A stretch of DNA of 64,000 nucleotides from assembly GCA_029817715.1 (NCBI GenBank), contig JARUPY010000220.1:124001-188000 (forward strand). The letters are read 5' to 3'. The notes under the pieces were generated by a model that saw nothing but the letters and a program-made list of their open reading frames with translations, was not told the origin of the DNA and made no database searches. This stretch comes from Melastoma dodecandrum. Lineage: Eukaryota; Streptophyta; Magnoliopsida; Myrtales; Melastomataceae. Positions 42,561 through 51,356 of the stretch are shown here, piece by piece (positions within the stretch are counted from its first letter, which is position 1; each line of letters opens with the position of its first letter). The translations under genes were made by a program, and so were the position numbers.

Positions 42561-42723
42561 GTTCGGCCAGCCCGTCCCGATCCCGCGCATTCGCAAAGGC
42601 GACGATGCGCGATCCATTGCGGCGCGCTCGCTGTCGTCCCTGGTGCGCGCCAATAGGCGCCTCTCCAACGATCACGCCTTCTATGGCGACGTGAAGTCGG
42701 GGTTCTCGGGAGCGCCGCATTGA
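42472..42723 (+). CDS. Rz1-like outer-membrane lipoprotein spanin
   Basis: An 83-residue protein starting inside Rz in the +1 frame. MLVAFSAMLMCAAC is a short signal peptide with lipobox MCAAC (Cys14). A proline-containing part (SRPVLPSAPAEFGQPVPIPRIRKG) follows. This embedded, overlapping design is the classical o-spanin arrangement; with Rz it would fuse inner and outer membranes at lysis. Its stop overlaps the next TTG start. Confidence 0.75.
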   Translation: MLVAFSAMLMCAACAESPVSRPVLPSAPAEFGQPVPIPRIRKGDDARSIAARSLSSLVRANRRLSNDHAFYGDVKSGFSGAPH

Positions 42724-43391
42724 GCGAATTCGGGGAGGCGAAGCCGCATCCGATCATGGGTGCTCGCGATGTCGCGGCTCAGTATGCCGGGCTCGAGACG
42801 CGCGTTCTCGGCATCGAGAAGACGGTCGACAATCTCGGTCGCTACATGCGTGACGAGAACAGCGCGTTGCGCCGCGATATGGCCGATGGCAACGCGGCGC
42901 TGAAGCACGAGATGTCGTCGCAAAACGCGACGGTCATCGCGGCGATCGACAAGCTCACGCAGACGGCGGCGTCGAGTAACGCGAGTGTTCGGCAGGAATT
43001 TGCGACCGATCTTCAGCGCGTCGCAGACAAGCAGGGCATCAAGAGCGGCACCCTCATCGCCCTCGGCACCCTCATCCTCGGCGCTTTGGCTTTCTTCATT
43101 TCTCAGAACAACAAGCCGATGGAGATGAACATCTCCGACCTGAAGCTCGCCGTCACGAAGATGGAGGCGGATTTCGTTCCGAAGCCGCAGATCGACAGAA
43201 TGCAGGTCCAGATCGACACTATCCAATCCAAAGAGGTGTCCAGAGACGAGCACGATCGCGAGTGGGCGCTTCGCGACAAGATCACCGCCCTTCAGGACAA
43301 GATCACCGACATGACCCGCGATCGTACCGTCACGCGCCTCGACGGCCAAGACACGCGGCTCCGCGCCGTCGAAGAAAAGACGGCCAAGTAG
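42720..43391 (+). CDS. Coiled-coil membrane protein
   Basis: A 223-residue protein from a TTG. An N-terminal coiled coil (YAGLETRVLGIEKTVDNLGRYMRDENSALRRDM) precedes one membrane helix (SGTLIALGTLILGALAFFIS) and a second coiled coil (WALRDKITALQDKITDMTRDRTVTRLDGQDTRL). Similar proteins accompany lysis genes of alphaproteobacterial phages. Role unknown; possibly lysis-related. Confidence 0.55.
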   Translation: MSEFGEAKPHPIMGARDVAAQYAGLETRVLGIEKTVDNLGRYMRDENSALRRDMADGNAALKHEMSSQNATVIAAIDKLTQTAASSNASVRQEFATDLQRVADKQGIKSGTLIALGTLILGALAFFISQNNKPMEMNISDLKLAVTKMEADFVPKPQIDRMQVQIDTIQSKEVSRDEHDREWALRDKITALQDKITDMTRDRTVTRLDGQDTRLRAVEEKTAK

Positions 43392-43398
43392 GATCGTC

Positions 43399-46069
43399 AT
43401 GCCGACTCCGATCGACTGGCCCCGCTGGACCGAGATCAAGACCACATTCGACGTCGTTCTCGCCGAAGGATACGCGCCTCCGCGTATTGGGGGCGGGAAG
43501 GGATCATCGGTCGGCGAAGTGGCCAGACGTCTCGCCGCCGATGAATCGACGATTGCCGGATGGATTCGGACCCAGGAGCGTCGCAAGTCGCGTGGGCAGG
43601 ATCACGCGCTGCCGGACTGGTCTCTTTTCCGCCAAGCGCCCAAAGCCCTCAGGACGACCGTGGAAAGCCGCGTCGCGCGCCGATGGCTTCTGACCGCCGC
43701 GCAGGACGATACCCGCGTCCACGGGCCTTTCTGGGCGAATCTGAAGGCCTTCGCCGCCTACCTCGGCGCCGAGATCGTCGTTGCCCCCTTCACCTACAAC
43801 AAGAAGCTCTTCACCGATCACGAAACCCGCTCAGGCGCCTTCGCCGAAGAGGTCCGCCCCCATCTTCGCTACGAGTCGATGGAATGCGGCAAGATCGTCT
43901 TCTGCGCCGAGATGAACACGCTGCCCACGGCGAACCGCCCGTTGTCGGGCCTCCATTCCTACACGCGTGGCAGGAGCGGCGTCTTCCCGCATGCCAAGGT
44001 CGCCCTCGAAAGCGTCCCCTCCATGCCCGGCGTTCCCGCCCCGATCATCATGACGACGGGCGCCTGCACAATCGAGAATTACATCGCCAAGAAGGCGGGC
44101 CTGAAAGCCGCGTTCCATCATGTGATCGGCGCGACCTTGGTCGAGGAGGATAGCGACGGCCGTACCTTCTGCCGGCAGATCAACGCGACGGATGATGGGA
44201 GCTTTCAGGATCTCACCCTGGCCATCCGCGATGGCATCGTCTCGGCCGGTCATAGGGTCGAGGCGATTACGTGGGGCGATATCCATCGCCGCAAGCTCGA
44301 TCCCATCGTCGCCATGGCGTCCTGGGGATTTGATCTTGAGGCTGGGCGCACAGTCGCCAGCGACACGATGCTCGACTGCCTCCGGCCGAGGCATCAGTTC
44401 TTCCATGACGTGCTGGATTTCGAGAGCCGGAACCATCACGAGGACGGAAACGCGTTAACGCGTTTTACGCTTCACTCGCGCGGGCGGGAAAGCGTAGAGG
44501 ACGAAATACGCGAAGCGGCAGCGTTTTTGCGCGCAACCGAACGCGAGTGGTGCCGTTCTGTGGTTGTGGAAAGCAATCACGATTGCCTGTCGATGGATAC
44601 AGAAGCGCTTACAAAGCGCGGCTGGATGGCGTTCGATGATCTTCGTCAAGACGACGAAGTTTTGAGTTTCGACACCTCGAAAGGTGTGTCGGTATGGTCG
44701 CCCATTCTGAATCGCATCGAAAGACCTCATGATGGGGAAATGATACTTGCGGCCTCAAGCTGCGTTAACATGCTGGTGACTCCTAATCATCGGGTGTTGC
44801 GCAAAAAGAGATTTGGTCACGTCTGGAGGAATTGGGAATACGAGGCTGCGGGAAGCCTGACTGGCCGCATGAGAATTCCCGTCTCCGCTCCGTCTAATTT
44901 GCCCGAGTATGACCTGTCCGACGATTGGATAGCGCTGGCAGGCTGGGTGATGACGGATGGGTGTATGATGCGTCCGCGTCGACCAAATGGCCGCGAGGTA
45001 GGTCGCGTGGTCATATCTCAATCAAAGCCAAGCCCTAGTCTGGACGCTATACTTGAGCGGCTGCAAATCCAGTACGTTCTTGGTGTTCGATCTCAACCTG
45101 CCCAACATATTTGCGGTCGTCAGCTGGTGAAAGAACCTCTGCCGAATCGTATGTATAGATTCAATTCCGCATCTTCCGCTCGGCTGAGAGCAGTGTTGCC
45201 ACAGAAGAAGGTGTTTGCCGCATTGGGCGCAACTTTTAAGTGACCGACAGTTTGACGTACTTCTGGATGCCATTGTAGCGGGAGACGGAAGCTGGGATGG
45301 TAAAGACCCATCGGCCAAAACCTGCGCGGTCGTTCACGGTTCTGAGGCTTTCCTGAATTCACTTCAGGCTGCCGCTGTAGCGCACGGGTGGCGCGCCCAT
45401 CTCAGCATCGCGCGACAGAAGGACTTCCGTCTCAACCTCTGCAAAGCGCAAGCTTGGGAATTTGAGGCGAAGGGGAGCGTGGAGCGCGTCAACGTCGGCG
45501 AATGTCGCGTGTGGTGCCTTCAAGTCCCGCTCACGAACTTTATGGTTCGGCGAAAGGGCAAGCCATACTTCACCGGCAATTGCTGGATTGAGGGCTGGTT
45601 GCAAAAGGCCGACTACCGCCGCGACCACGTGAACGCGCTGTTCTTCCTCCGGATGCAGCTTGCCGCCTACGAGGCTCGGGCGCGTGAAGACGCCGACTTC
45701 AGTATCTTCCGCCACGCGATGCGCATGTCGGATGCGGGGCGGCTCATGGGGATCGAGTTCTCCCCCGAGAACGGCTCCTATCGCATCTGCCATGAGGCAG
45801 GCGGCATTGAATGTGGAACGCACGGGCATCTTGGCCCCAACGGCGCGCGGGGCACTTCTGCGTCTCTCGTCAGAATATCGGCCAAGATCAATAAGGGTCA
45901 TGATCATACGGCGTCAATCATGGATGGCGTCTACAGTGCTGGCGTCTCGGGTTTGCTGGACATGAAATACAATAAAGGTCCGTCATCCTGGAGCAACTCG
46001 CACATATTGACTTACCCGAATTCGAAGAGAACGATCGTCACGCTCCAAGACGGGCGCTGGCGCGCATGA
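43399..46069 (+). CDS. A1-like metallophosphoesterase (DNA transfer type) with intein
   Basis: The spliced protein would be about 557 residues, of the T5 A1-like phage family. Extein 1 (1-395) begins with a small HTH (SVGEVARRLAADESTIAGWIR), continues FWANLKAFAAYLGAEIVVAPFTYNKKLF and ends VVVESNHD, the N-H-D metal motif of calcineurin-like phosphoesterases. Extein 2 (CWIEGWLQKADYRRDHVNALFFLRMQLA ... GIECGTHGHLGPNGARG ... NKGHDHTASIMDGVYSAGVSG) supplies the later histidine motifs. One break near 45220, in the intein, is an extra base in TTTG. Such nucleases may degrade host DNA early. A palindrome (S9) lies near the start. Confidence 0.75.
43472..43485. promoter_or_regulatory. Palindrome S9, ACGCG-CCTC-CGCGT
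   Basis: It has perfect arms and lies inside the first 30 codons of the A1-like gene, flanked by GAT and AT. Being in coding sequence, it could be chance, but the flank fits the family. Confidence 0.45.
44450..44463. promoter_or_regulatory. Palindrome S10, ACGCG-TTAA-CGCGT
   Basis: A perfect palindrome; with flanks AACGCGTTAACGCGTT spans 16 bp. It lies inside the A1-like gene, 120 bp before the intein insertion point. Function inside a gene is uncertain; roadblock or stoperator-like action is conceivable. Confidence 0.45.
44584..45580 (+). other. Intein in the A1-like gene
   Basis: About 332 residues inserted right after SNHD. Block A CLSMDTEALTKRGWMAFDDLRQDDEVLSFDT starts with the usual Cys. 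Block B is LVTPNHRVL. Endonuclease-like LAGWVMTDGCM and DAIVAGDGSW are the two dodecapeptides. The end is VWCLQVPLTNFMVRRKGKPYFTGN before Cys, with Gly in place of the penultimate His. A single extra base near 45220 splits it. AT content is higher than in the exteins, consistent with a mobile insertion. Confidence 0.8.
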
Positions 46070-47086
46070 GGGGCATCATGTCACCGGATTTACTTCACGT
46101 CGTCGGGGTTTACTCTAACCCGCGACGCTATCAGTCGCGTGCGAGGCTTCTGCGCGAGTGGATCGACAGAAGCCTTGATGGCGGCGTCGCTTTGACCGTC
46201 GTCGAACACGCCTTCGGCGAGCGGCCCTACGAACTCGATCCCGACGATCCCGCGCTGCGCCATGTCAGAATTCTGCAGGTGCGCGGCGGCCCCGAGCATG
46301 AGCTTTGGCTGAAGGAAGGGCTCGCCAACTACGGCTTCGCGCATGTGCCGGAGACGGCCAAGTATCTGTGCTGGGAAGACACCGACATTCAGCACGTTCG
46401 GTCGGATTGGGCGACCGAGACGGTCCACATGCTCCAGCATTACCGCGTCGGGCAGACCTGGCAGCATGCCATGGACCTCGGCCCGAAGGGCGAATGCGTG
46501 CGCAACGAATGGGGGAGCGACATCGACCGGTCCTTCTCCGCCGCATGGATCAATGGTGATATCGACATCCCCGCCGCCGACTACGGACCGCCTTTCGCTC
46601 AGTCGCGCTCACGCGCCCTCCTGGCCAAGAAGGGGGAGAAGGATTGGCGCAGCCATTTCGGCTTCTCGTGGGCGATCCGACGTGACGCTCTCAAGGGCAT
46701 CGGGCGCCTGATCGACTGGCTCGTCACCGGCTCCGGCGACTACCACATGGCGATGGCTTTCGCTGGCCTCCCTATGCCGAACGACGATCGCATGTCGCCC
46801 GGCTATCTCCGCCGTCTTCGCGAATTCGCCAAGCGATGCGACGAGCATATCAAGCAGGACATCGGCTGTGTCCCCGGCACGATCATGCACGGCTGGCACG
46901 GGTCGAAAAAGAACCGGTTTCTATCTCTCGCGCTTCGACATCCTCACGGAGAGTGGCTTCGATCCCGACGTGGACCTCGCCTACGATGTCCACGGCCTGC
47001 CGACGCTCGTGAGCGACAACCGGCTGCTCCGTGACGGCCTGCGCCGCTACAATATGCAGCGCAACGAGGACTCGGTCGACCTCTAG
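46066..47086 (+). CDS. Glycosyltransferase-like phage protein (frame break near 46917)
   Basis: A protein of about 340 residues overlapping the A1-like stop. HVVGVYSNPRRYQSRARLLREWIDRSL begins like sugar-transferase-type phage proteins; AKYLCWEDTDIQHVR is a D-x-D-like acidic motif and PGTIMHGWHGSKKNRF a late histidine motif. A T3 run near 46917 is one base long; after it the end reads YLSRFDILTESGFDPDVDLAYDVHGLPTLVSDN. Similar genes follow A1 in other phages. The enzyme activity is inferred. Confidence 0.6.
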
Positions 47087-47093
47087 CGTCATC

Positions 47094-47264
47094 ATGGAAG
47101 CGCAAGCCCTTCTCGCCGAGGCCCTCCGTCTCGGCGAGACCGCCGAAGGCGCGGCGGAAATCCTCGCCCACTCCCTCGCCATAGCCCTTGAAGAACTCGA
47201 GCGCGCACGCGCCGCGGTCTCGCAAGGCTTCGTACGGGCCAAGGCCCGCACAGAAACACCCTGA
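47094..47264 (+). CDS. Tiny helical protein
   Basis: Fifty-six residues, MEAQALLAEALRLGETAEGAAEILAHSLAIALEELERARAA..., almost entirely helical and amphipathic. It lies between the glycosyltransferase-like gene and the last structural-like gene. No family is recognised. Confidence 0.45.
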   Translation: MEAQALLAEALRLGETAEGAAEILAHSLAIALEELERARAAVSQGFVRAKARTETP

Positions 47265-47274
47265 AAGGAAACCC

Positions 47275-47715
47275 ATGCCTCTCCACAACGATACTGATTC
47301 GGCCTCTTCCCTCGACCGTCGTCACATGCCGGTCGGCCTCGACGCTCTTTACGATTGGCTCAACGGCGTCAGCCACGTGACGATCAAGAACGGTGTCGCC
47401 GACGTGGTCGGCTTCAAGCACCACAAGTCCGCTTATACGACCTCCGGCAACGGAACGGGCGACACTGCGACGATCGGCACGACGCCGGCGTGCGAGATCG
47501 GCCATCGCAAGCTTCTGGCGCTGGAGACCAAGACGGCGGCCGGCGACCACATCACGTTCGACGCCGCCAGCTTCTCCTATCAGGGGAAGACGATCTCAGC
47601 GGTCGTTCTCACGAATGCCGGCGATTTCCTTCTCGTCGAGTGGCGCGGCGGAGATGCCAATGGCCAGAAGTGGGAAGTGCTCGCCTATTCGACGGGCGTC
47701 GTCACCCACGCGTAG
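47275..47715 (+). CDS. Last prophage gene, beta-rich hypothetical protein
   Basis: A 146-residue protein after an AAAGGA ribosome site, MPLHNDTDSASSLDRRHMPVGLDALYDWLNGVSHVTIKNGVADVVGFKHH..., ending ISAVVLTNAGDFLLVEWRGGDANGQKWEVLAYSTGV. The end looks like a small beta-barrel. No family is recognised; a virion decoration role is possible. A terminator follows. Confidence 0.5.
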   Translation: MPLHNDTDSASSLDRRHMPVGLDALYDWLNGVSHVTIKNGVADVVGFKHHKSAYTTSGNGTGDTATIGTTPACEIGHRKLLALETKTAAGDHITFDAASFSYQGKTISAVVLTNAGDFLLVEWRGGDANGQKWEVLAYSTGVVTHA

Positions 47716-47746
47716 GTTTGATCGAGTTTACCTCGATCTTGGTATA

Positions 47747-47788
47747 AACGCCCCGCGCTTGGCTTCGGCCGGCGAGGGGCGTTTTTTT
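47747..47788 (+). terminator. Rho-independent terminator at the end of the late genes
   Basis: AACGCCCC and GGGGCGTT pair over a GC-rich loop, followed by seven T residues. It ends the late transcription unit before the attachment site. Confidence 0.85.
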
Positions 47789-47925
47789 GCGTTTCTGGGC
47801 GGCGAGGAACAATCAGCGAAATAGTCCACGGTAAGCCCCGGAATGGCCTGTTTTCGGCCAGGACAGAAATGGAACGTTCCGGACTGCTCTCGTTGTTTTT
47901 GCTTGATTTTTCCACGGGGACCTGC

Positions 47926-47972
47926 CGTTTACACCGAGAGGGTCGGCGGTTCGAGCCCGTCACCGCCCACCA
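47926..47972 (+). other. attR: 3' fragment of a tRNA-Val gene
   Basis: From CGTTTACACCGAGAGGG through the T arm (GGCGGTTCGAGCCCGTC) to CCGCCCACCA the sequence is the anticodon-loop-to-CCA part of a tRNA-Val (anticodon TAC). The expected 5' half (GGGCGG..., D arm) is absent; what precedes is phage-type DNA. This is the usual scar of integration into a tRNA, so it marks the prophage right end. The restored full tRNA should be at the left end, outside the window. Confidence 0.8.
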
Positions 47973-48073
47973 GCATCGCTTGGTCGCCCGTCGCCACGTG
48001 AGCTTCACGCCGAGGCGCCGAAGGATTCATGCAGCCCGATCGTTCACCAAAGGCCAACAAGGGGAAACCAAGC

Positions 48074-48373
48074 ATGCTGAAGAGCTTCTGCGCGGGCGCC
48101 GCGCTCGTCCTTGCCGCGGGGGGCGCCGTCGTGGCGGCGCCGGTCGATGCGCAGCCGGATGGACAGGCGCGCATCATTCTCGTCGCCGGCGGCTGCGGCC
48201 CGGGCTACCATCGCGGGCCGATGGGCGGCTGCCGGCCGAACCGCGGTGCGGTCGTCGTGCCGGAGGTGGTCGGGCCGCGCGTCGTGGCGCCCGTTCGCCT
48301 GCCGCCGCCGTGCCCGCGCGGCTACGTCCGCGATCCGGATCCGGCGCGGCCGATCTGCTACCCGCGCTTCTGA
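48074..48373 (+). CDS. GCG_CRPN-type secreted protein
   Basis: A 99-residue protein with a signal peptide (MLKSFCAGAALVLAAGGAVVAAPVDA) and the motif GGCGPGYHRGPMGGCRPNRG, typical of the GCG_CRPN family common in Hyphomicrobiales. A proline-rich part and a CPRGYVRDPD segment follow. Exported; function unknown. It is the first chromosomal gene after attR, with a GGGGAAA ribosome site. Confidence 0.75.
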   Translation: MLKSFCAGAALVLAAGGAVVAAPVDAQPDGQARIILVAGGCGPGYHRGPMGGCRPNRGAVVVPEVVGPRVVAPVRLPPPCPRGYVRDPDPARPICYPRF

Positions 48374-48975
48374 GCTCGGTCGTCCAGTTCGCCTGCGCGG
48401 TGCTCAGCGCGGGCGGCCTCCCACACCTCCCAGGCGGCGCCGGCGTTGAGCGCGGCGATGGCCAGGCCGACGCCGAGATCGGGCCAGAGCGAGCGCGTCG
48501 CCACGGTCGCGAGTCCCGCGGCGATGATCGCGACATTGGCCAGCACGTCGTTGCGTGAAGACAGGAATGCCGCCTTGGCGAGGCTTCCGCCCGTCCGCCG
48601 ATGGCGGGCTAGTAAGAACGCGCATGTGGCGTTGACGGCGAGCGCGCCGAGGCCTGCTGCGCCGATCGCCAGCGGCTCGGGTGGCGACCCCGAGGCGTAG
48701 CGCCGCCAGGCCATCGCCAAGGTCGCAAGGCCCGGTACGAGGATGATGCCGGCGAGCAGCATCCCCAGACGCGCGCGGGCGCGCGCCGGCCAATCGAGCC
48801 CGGCGAGTATGAGAAGATTGATCGACGCGTCCTCGAGGAAGTCGACGCTGTCGGCGAGCAACGAGACCGAGCCGCTGGCGAGCGCGACCACGATCTCGAT
48901 CGCGAAATAGCCGAGGTTGAGCACGGCCACCGTCCGGGCAACCGCGGCGAGGCTTGTGCTGCTCTCGGATGTCAT
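48358..48975 (-). CDS. Cation diffusion facilitator family transporter
   Basis: Read from the ATG at 48975, about 205 residues. TVAVLNLGYFAIEIVVALASGSVSLLADSVDFLEDASINLLIL has the CDF helix 1-2 pattern with Asp residues at the metal site, and further helices end in AAFLSSRNDVLANVAIIAAG. It would export divalent cations against protons. Metal unknown. The usual His in helix 5 is replaced by Ser/Arg, so the site is not standard. An upstream in-frame ATG at 49041 gives a longer N-terminus. It overlaps the preceding gene's end tail-to-tail. Confidence 0.75.
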   Translation of the reverse strand: MTSESSTSLAAVARTVAVLNLGYFAIEIVVALASGSVSLLADSVDFLEDASINLLILAGLDWPARARARLGMLLAGIILVPGLATLAMAWRRYASGSPPEPLAIGAAGLGALAVNATCAFLLARHRRTGGSLAKAAFLSSRNDVLANVAIIAAGLATVATRSLWPDLGVGLAIAALNAGAAWEVWEAARAEHRAGELDDRAQKRG

Positions 48976-49208
48976 GACGAAGCCGTGCGCGATTCGCGTC
49001 GTGGAGGAAAGCGGCGCCCGGCGCCGGTCGCGCCTAGCCACGGCGACGGACGGTTAAGCAAGCTTGAAGCTTGCCACGCAAATGCCGCGGCTTTGGATGG
49101 CGCTGTGGCGGCCTCGCACTAGTGGCATGCACGCCCGAGGGGTAAAAAGCCCGGGACTGAGCCGCCGCGTTGACCGCTGGCGCAACCCCTGCATCTCGAG
49201 GCGCTCCC

Positions 49209-49430
49209 TTGGCCGAGAACACCCTGAGCTTCAACAAGACGGTCGTCCTCTTCGGGCTCGCCGCGTTGACGATCATCGTCGCCGCGGTCGTCGCGACCAT
49301 GCCGACCTCCGGCAAGCTCGAGGCGCGCGAGCGCACCACGCGCGCCGCCTGCCGCACCGAGCAGGTCGCCCTGGACCAGGGCTACGGCGTCAGCCGCTTC
49401 GTCGAGCGTCGCGTCTGCGACGACAACTGA
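49209..49430 (+). CDS. Small single-pass membrane protein
   Basis: A 73-residue protein from TTG, AENTLSFNKTVVLFGLAALTIIVAAVVATMPTSGKLEARERTTRAACRTEQVALDQGYG..., with one membrane helix near residues 12-30 and a C-terminal domain with two cysteines. No family is recognised. It faces the hydrolase gene convergently. Confidence 0.45.
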   Translation: MAENTLSFNKTVVLFGLAALTIIVAAVVATMPTSGKLEARERTTRAACRTEQVALDQGYGVSRFVERRVCDDN

Positions 49431-49436
49431 CGGCCA

Positions 49437-50165
49437 CTACGCCACGCCATCGGCGATCTCCAGCAGCAAGCTCGACAACGCGTCCGGCGCGCTGATCATC
49501 GCGTCGTGCCCTGTCGCGAGCTGCTTGTGGCACCAGCCGGGCTGCTCTTGCGCGAGCCGTCGTGACCGCTCGACCGGCGCGTAGGTCGGCGCGGTGCATT
49601 CGACGTAAGTGCAGGGGCGGCCGCCGCCGAGCGGGTGGCGCAGGGCGAGCCGACTCTCGTAAGTGGCGGCGGGTTGGGGCGTGAGACGCCGCCGCACCCA
49701 GCCGGCGAGCGGATGCTCGTCGGGCAGGCCCATCGCCGGCAGCGAGGGCAGGGGCAGGGCGACTCCCTCCCCATGCTCGACGACGAATCGGCGGCGTTCG
49801 GCGGCGACATCCGGCGGAAGCACGTCGAACGCGCTTTGCCCGCTTTCCAGCAGTAGCGCGTCGAGCAGCACGAGGTGGCGCAGGCGCTCCGGCATGCGGT
49901 CGGCGACGCCGGAGACGACGATGCCCGCGTAGCTGTGGCCGACGAGCACGACGTCCTCGATCTCCTCGGTCTCGAGGAGGTTGCCGACATCGGCGACATG
50001 GACGTCGAGCGTGACGGCTCCCGAGAGCAGATGCCGCGATTGCCCGAGCCCGGTAAGCGTCGGCGTAAACACGCGATGGCCTTGCGCGCGCAGCCGATCG
50101 GCGACGAGCCGCCAGCACCAGCCGCCATGCGAGGCGCCGTGGACGAGGACGAAGTTGTGGCTCAT
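49437..50165 (-). CDS. Alpha/beta hydrolase
   Basis: A 242-residue protein. FVLVHGASHGGWCW is the oxyanion-hole segment, VVLVGHSYAGIVVSG the nucleophile elbow (Ser in GHSYAG), and KQLATGHDAMISAP holds the catalytic His. The closest general type is the salicylate/methyl-ester hydrolase-like group. Substrate unknown. It starts in a 4-nt overlap with recO. Confidence 0.8.
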   Translation of the reverse strand: MSHNFVLVHGASHGGWCWRLVADRLRAQGHRVFTPTLTGLGQSRHLLSGAVTLDVHVADVGNLLETEEIEDVVLVGHSYAGIVVSGVADRMPERLRHLVLLDALLLESGQSAFDVLPPDVAAERRRFVVEHGEGVALPLPSLPAMGLPDEHPLAGWVRRRLTPQPAATYESRLALRHPLGGGRPCTYVECTAPTYAPVERSRRLAQEQPGWCHKQLATGHDAMISAPDALSSLLLEIADGVA

Positions 50166-50896
50166 CGGGGCAGGCTCCCGATGTAGGCGTCGCGCGCGGA
50201 CGGCATCGCGAGACCGCGCGGCGCGAAGAGGTCACGCTCCAGGAAGAAGCCGGTGAGCCGGAAGCCCGCGCCGATGTCGGCGAGCGGCACGTCGGCCTCG
50301 TCGACGCTTTCCTGCGGCTCGGCATGGAGGAAGGCCGGCAGCGGCAGCAGCCGATCCTTGTAGGGTGCGCCGGCGGCGCGCGACACCGCCCGCGCGCTCT
50401 TCGGCGAGACGTAGACGAGGTCGTCGCGGGCGCCCGTCGCCGCGCATTCGTCGAGGTCCAGGCCGAAGCCGCATTCGGCCAGGAGCGCCAGCTCGAAGCG
50501 CACCAGCGCCGCCGACGCACCCGCCGGCGCATCGAGGTGGTCGAGCAGGTGACCCGCCATCTCGAAGAGCGCGGGATGCGGCTCACGCTCGGCCAGCAGC
50601 CGCAGGTGGCCGAGCACGAGGTTCAGGCCGTGCAAGGTCGCGGGCCGAGCCATCAGCGCGGCGGCGCGCAGCCGCATCGTCTCGATCGCGTAGCTGCCGA
50701 GGTGCTCGTCCAGCCGGGCGCGCCAGAGAACCTCCGCGCCGTTTCCGGGCTGCAGCAGCGGCGCCATGCGCTTGCCGCGGCCACCCTTGACGAGCCCGAG
50801 GTGTCGCCCATGCGCGCGCGTCATCACCTCGAGGATGAGGCTTGTTTCGCCGTGGCGCCGACCGCCGATGATGATGCCGTCGTCGCGCCATTCCAT
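50162..50896 (-). CDS. recO: DNA repair protein RecO
   Basis: A 244-residue protein. MEWRDDGIIIGGRRHGETSLILEVMTRAHGRHLGLVKGGRGKRMAPLLQPGN is the RecO OB-fold start, and the helical rest contains ALVRFELALLAECGFGLDLDECAATGARDDLVYVSPKSARAVS. RecO loads RecA with RecR. Length and layout are normal for alphaproteobacteria. No breaks are seen. The promoter is in the gap upstream. Confidence 0.95.
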   Translation of the reverse strand: MEWRDDGIIIGGRRHGETSLILEVMTRAHGRHLGLVKGGRGKRMAPLLQPGNGAEVLWRARLDEHLGSYAIETMRLRAAALMARPATLHGLNLVLGHLRLLAEREPHPALFEMAGHLLDHLDAPAGASAALVRFELALLAECGFGLDLDECAATGARDDLVYVSPKSARAVSRAAGAPYKDRLLPLPAFLHAEPQESVDEADVPLADIGAGFRLTGFFLERDLFAPRGLAMPSARDAYIGSLPR

Positions 50897-51300
50897 GCCG
50901 CGAGGCTAGCACAAGTGCCGGTGCGCGGCGCCGACGGCCGGGAAGCCCACGAACTCGAAGTTGTCGCGAGCGCGGATAGCGTCCGGAGTTGCGCTCCGAC
51001 CGCTGATCGATAGTCGTCATGAAACGATGGATTGTCAGGCTGAGCTGGTGGAGCTGAGGTCATTAGAACCATCGTTCGCCAAAGGTTCGCCGTCGTTCTT
51101 GTTATCTTTTTCTTTCAATGGTTTAGCCATTCGGCTTGACCGCCTCCGTTCGCCGATGTTCGCTGCAATCCGCGTCCACAGGTGGGGAAGCGGGTGGGGA
51201 ATGGCCAGACAAGAGATGACGGTTTCTCCCGACGTCGATCTCGGCGATAGGAAGATCTGAGATCCAACGAACGCACGAGCAAGCGTTCTTCCGAATCTCG
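50897..51300. other. Gap between recO and the MarR gene, no gene recognised
   Basis: Short open frames on both strands have no recognisable domain, no good ribosome site and no conserved pattern. The recO and marR promoters are expected here. Apart from the operator-like site just beyond it, I see no repeats or hairpins worth naming. Confidence 0.6.
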
Positions 51301-51304
51301 ACAG

Positions 51305-51324
51305 CTTGAAACTTGAATTGTTTC
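51305..51324. promoter_or_regulatory. Operator-like site O1 upstream of the MarR gene
   Basis: CTTGAAACTTGAATTGTTTC is a looser relative of sites O2-O4 (TTTAArCyTrAAACAAAT). It ends about 33 bp before the MarR ATG. Suggests autoregulation. Confidence 0.5.
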
Positions 51325-51356
51325 TGCCTAATGGCGTCTCGTCGAGAGTTTCCCGG

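Noticed and set aside
47921..47972. Complete functional tRNA-Val gene
   Set aside because: Only the anticodon-loop-to-CCA part is present; the bases before it do not form an acceptor strand, D arm or the 5' side of the anticodon stem.
1..47972. Insertion sequence or transposase within the prophage
   Set aside because: No DDE-type or serine/tyrosine recombinase sequence and no terminal inverted repeats were recognised; the mobile parts seen are the two inteins.
50961..51260. A 99-residue gene between recO and the MarR gene
   Set aside because: It has no ribosome site and no family-like pattern, and it overlaps the expected promoters.
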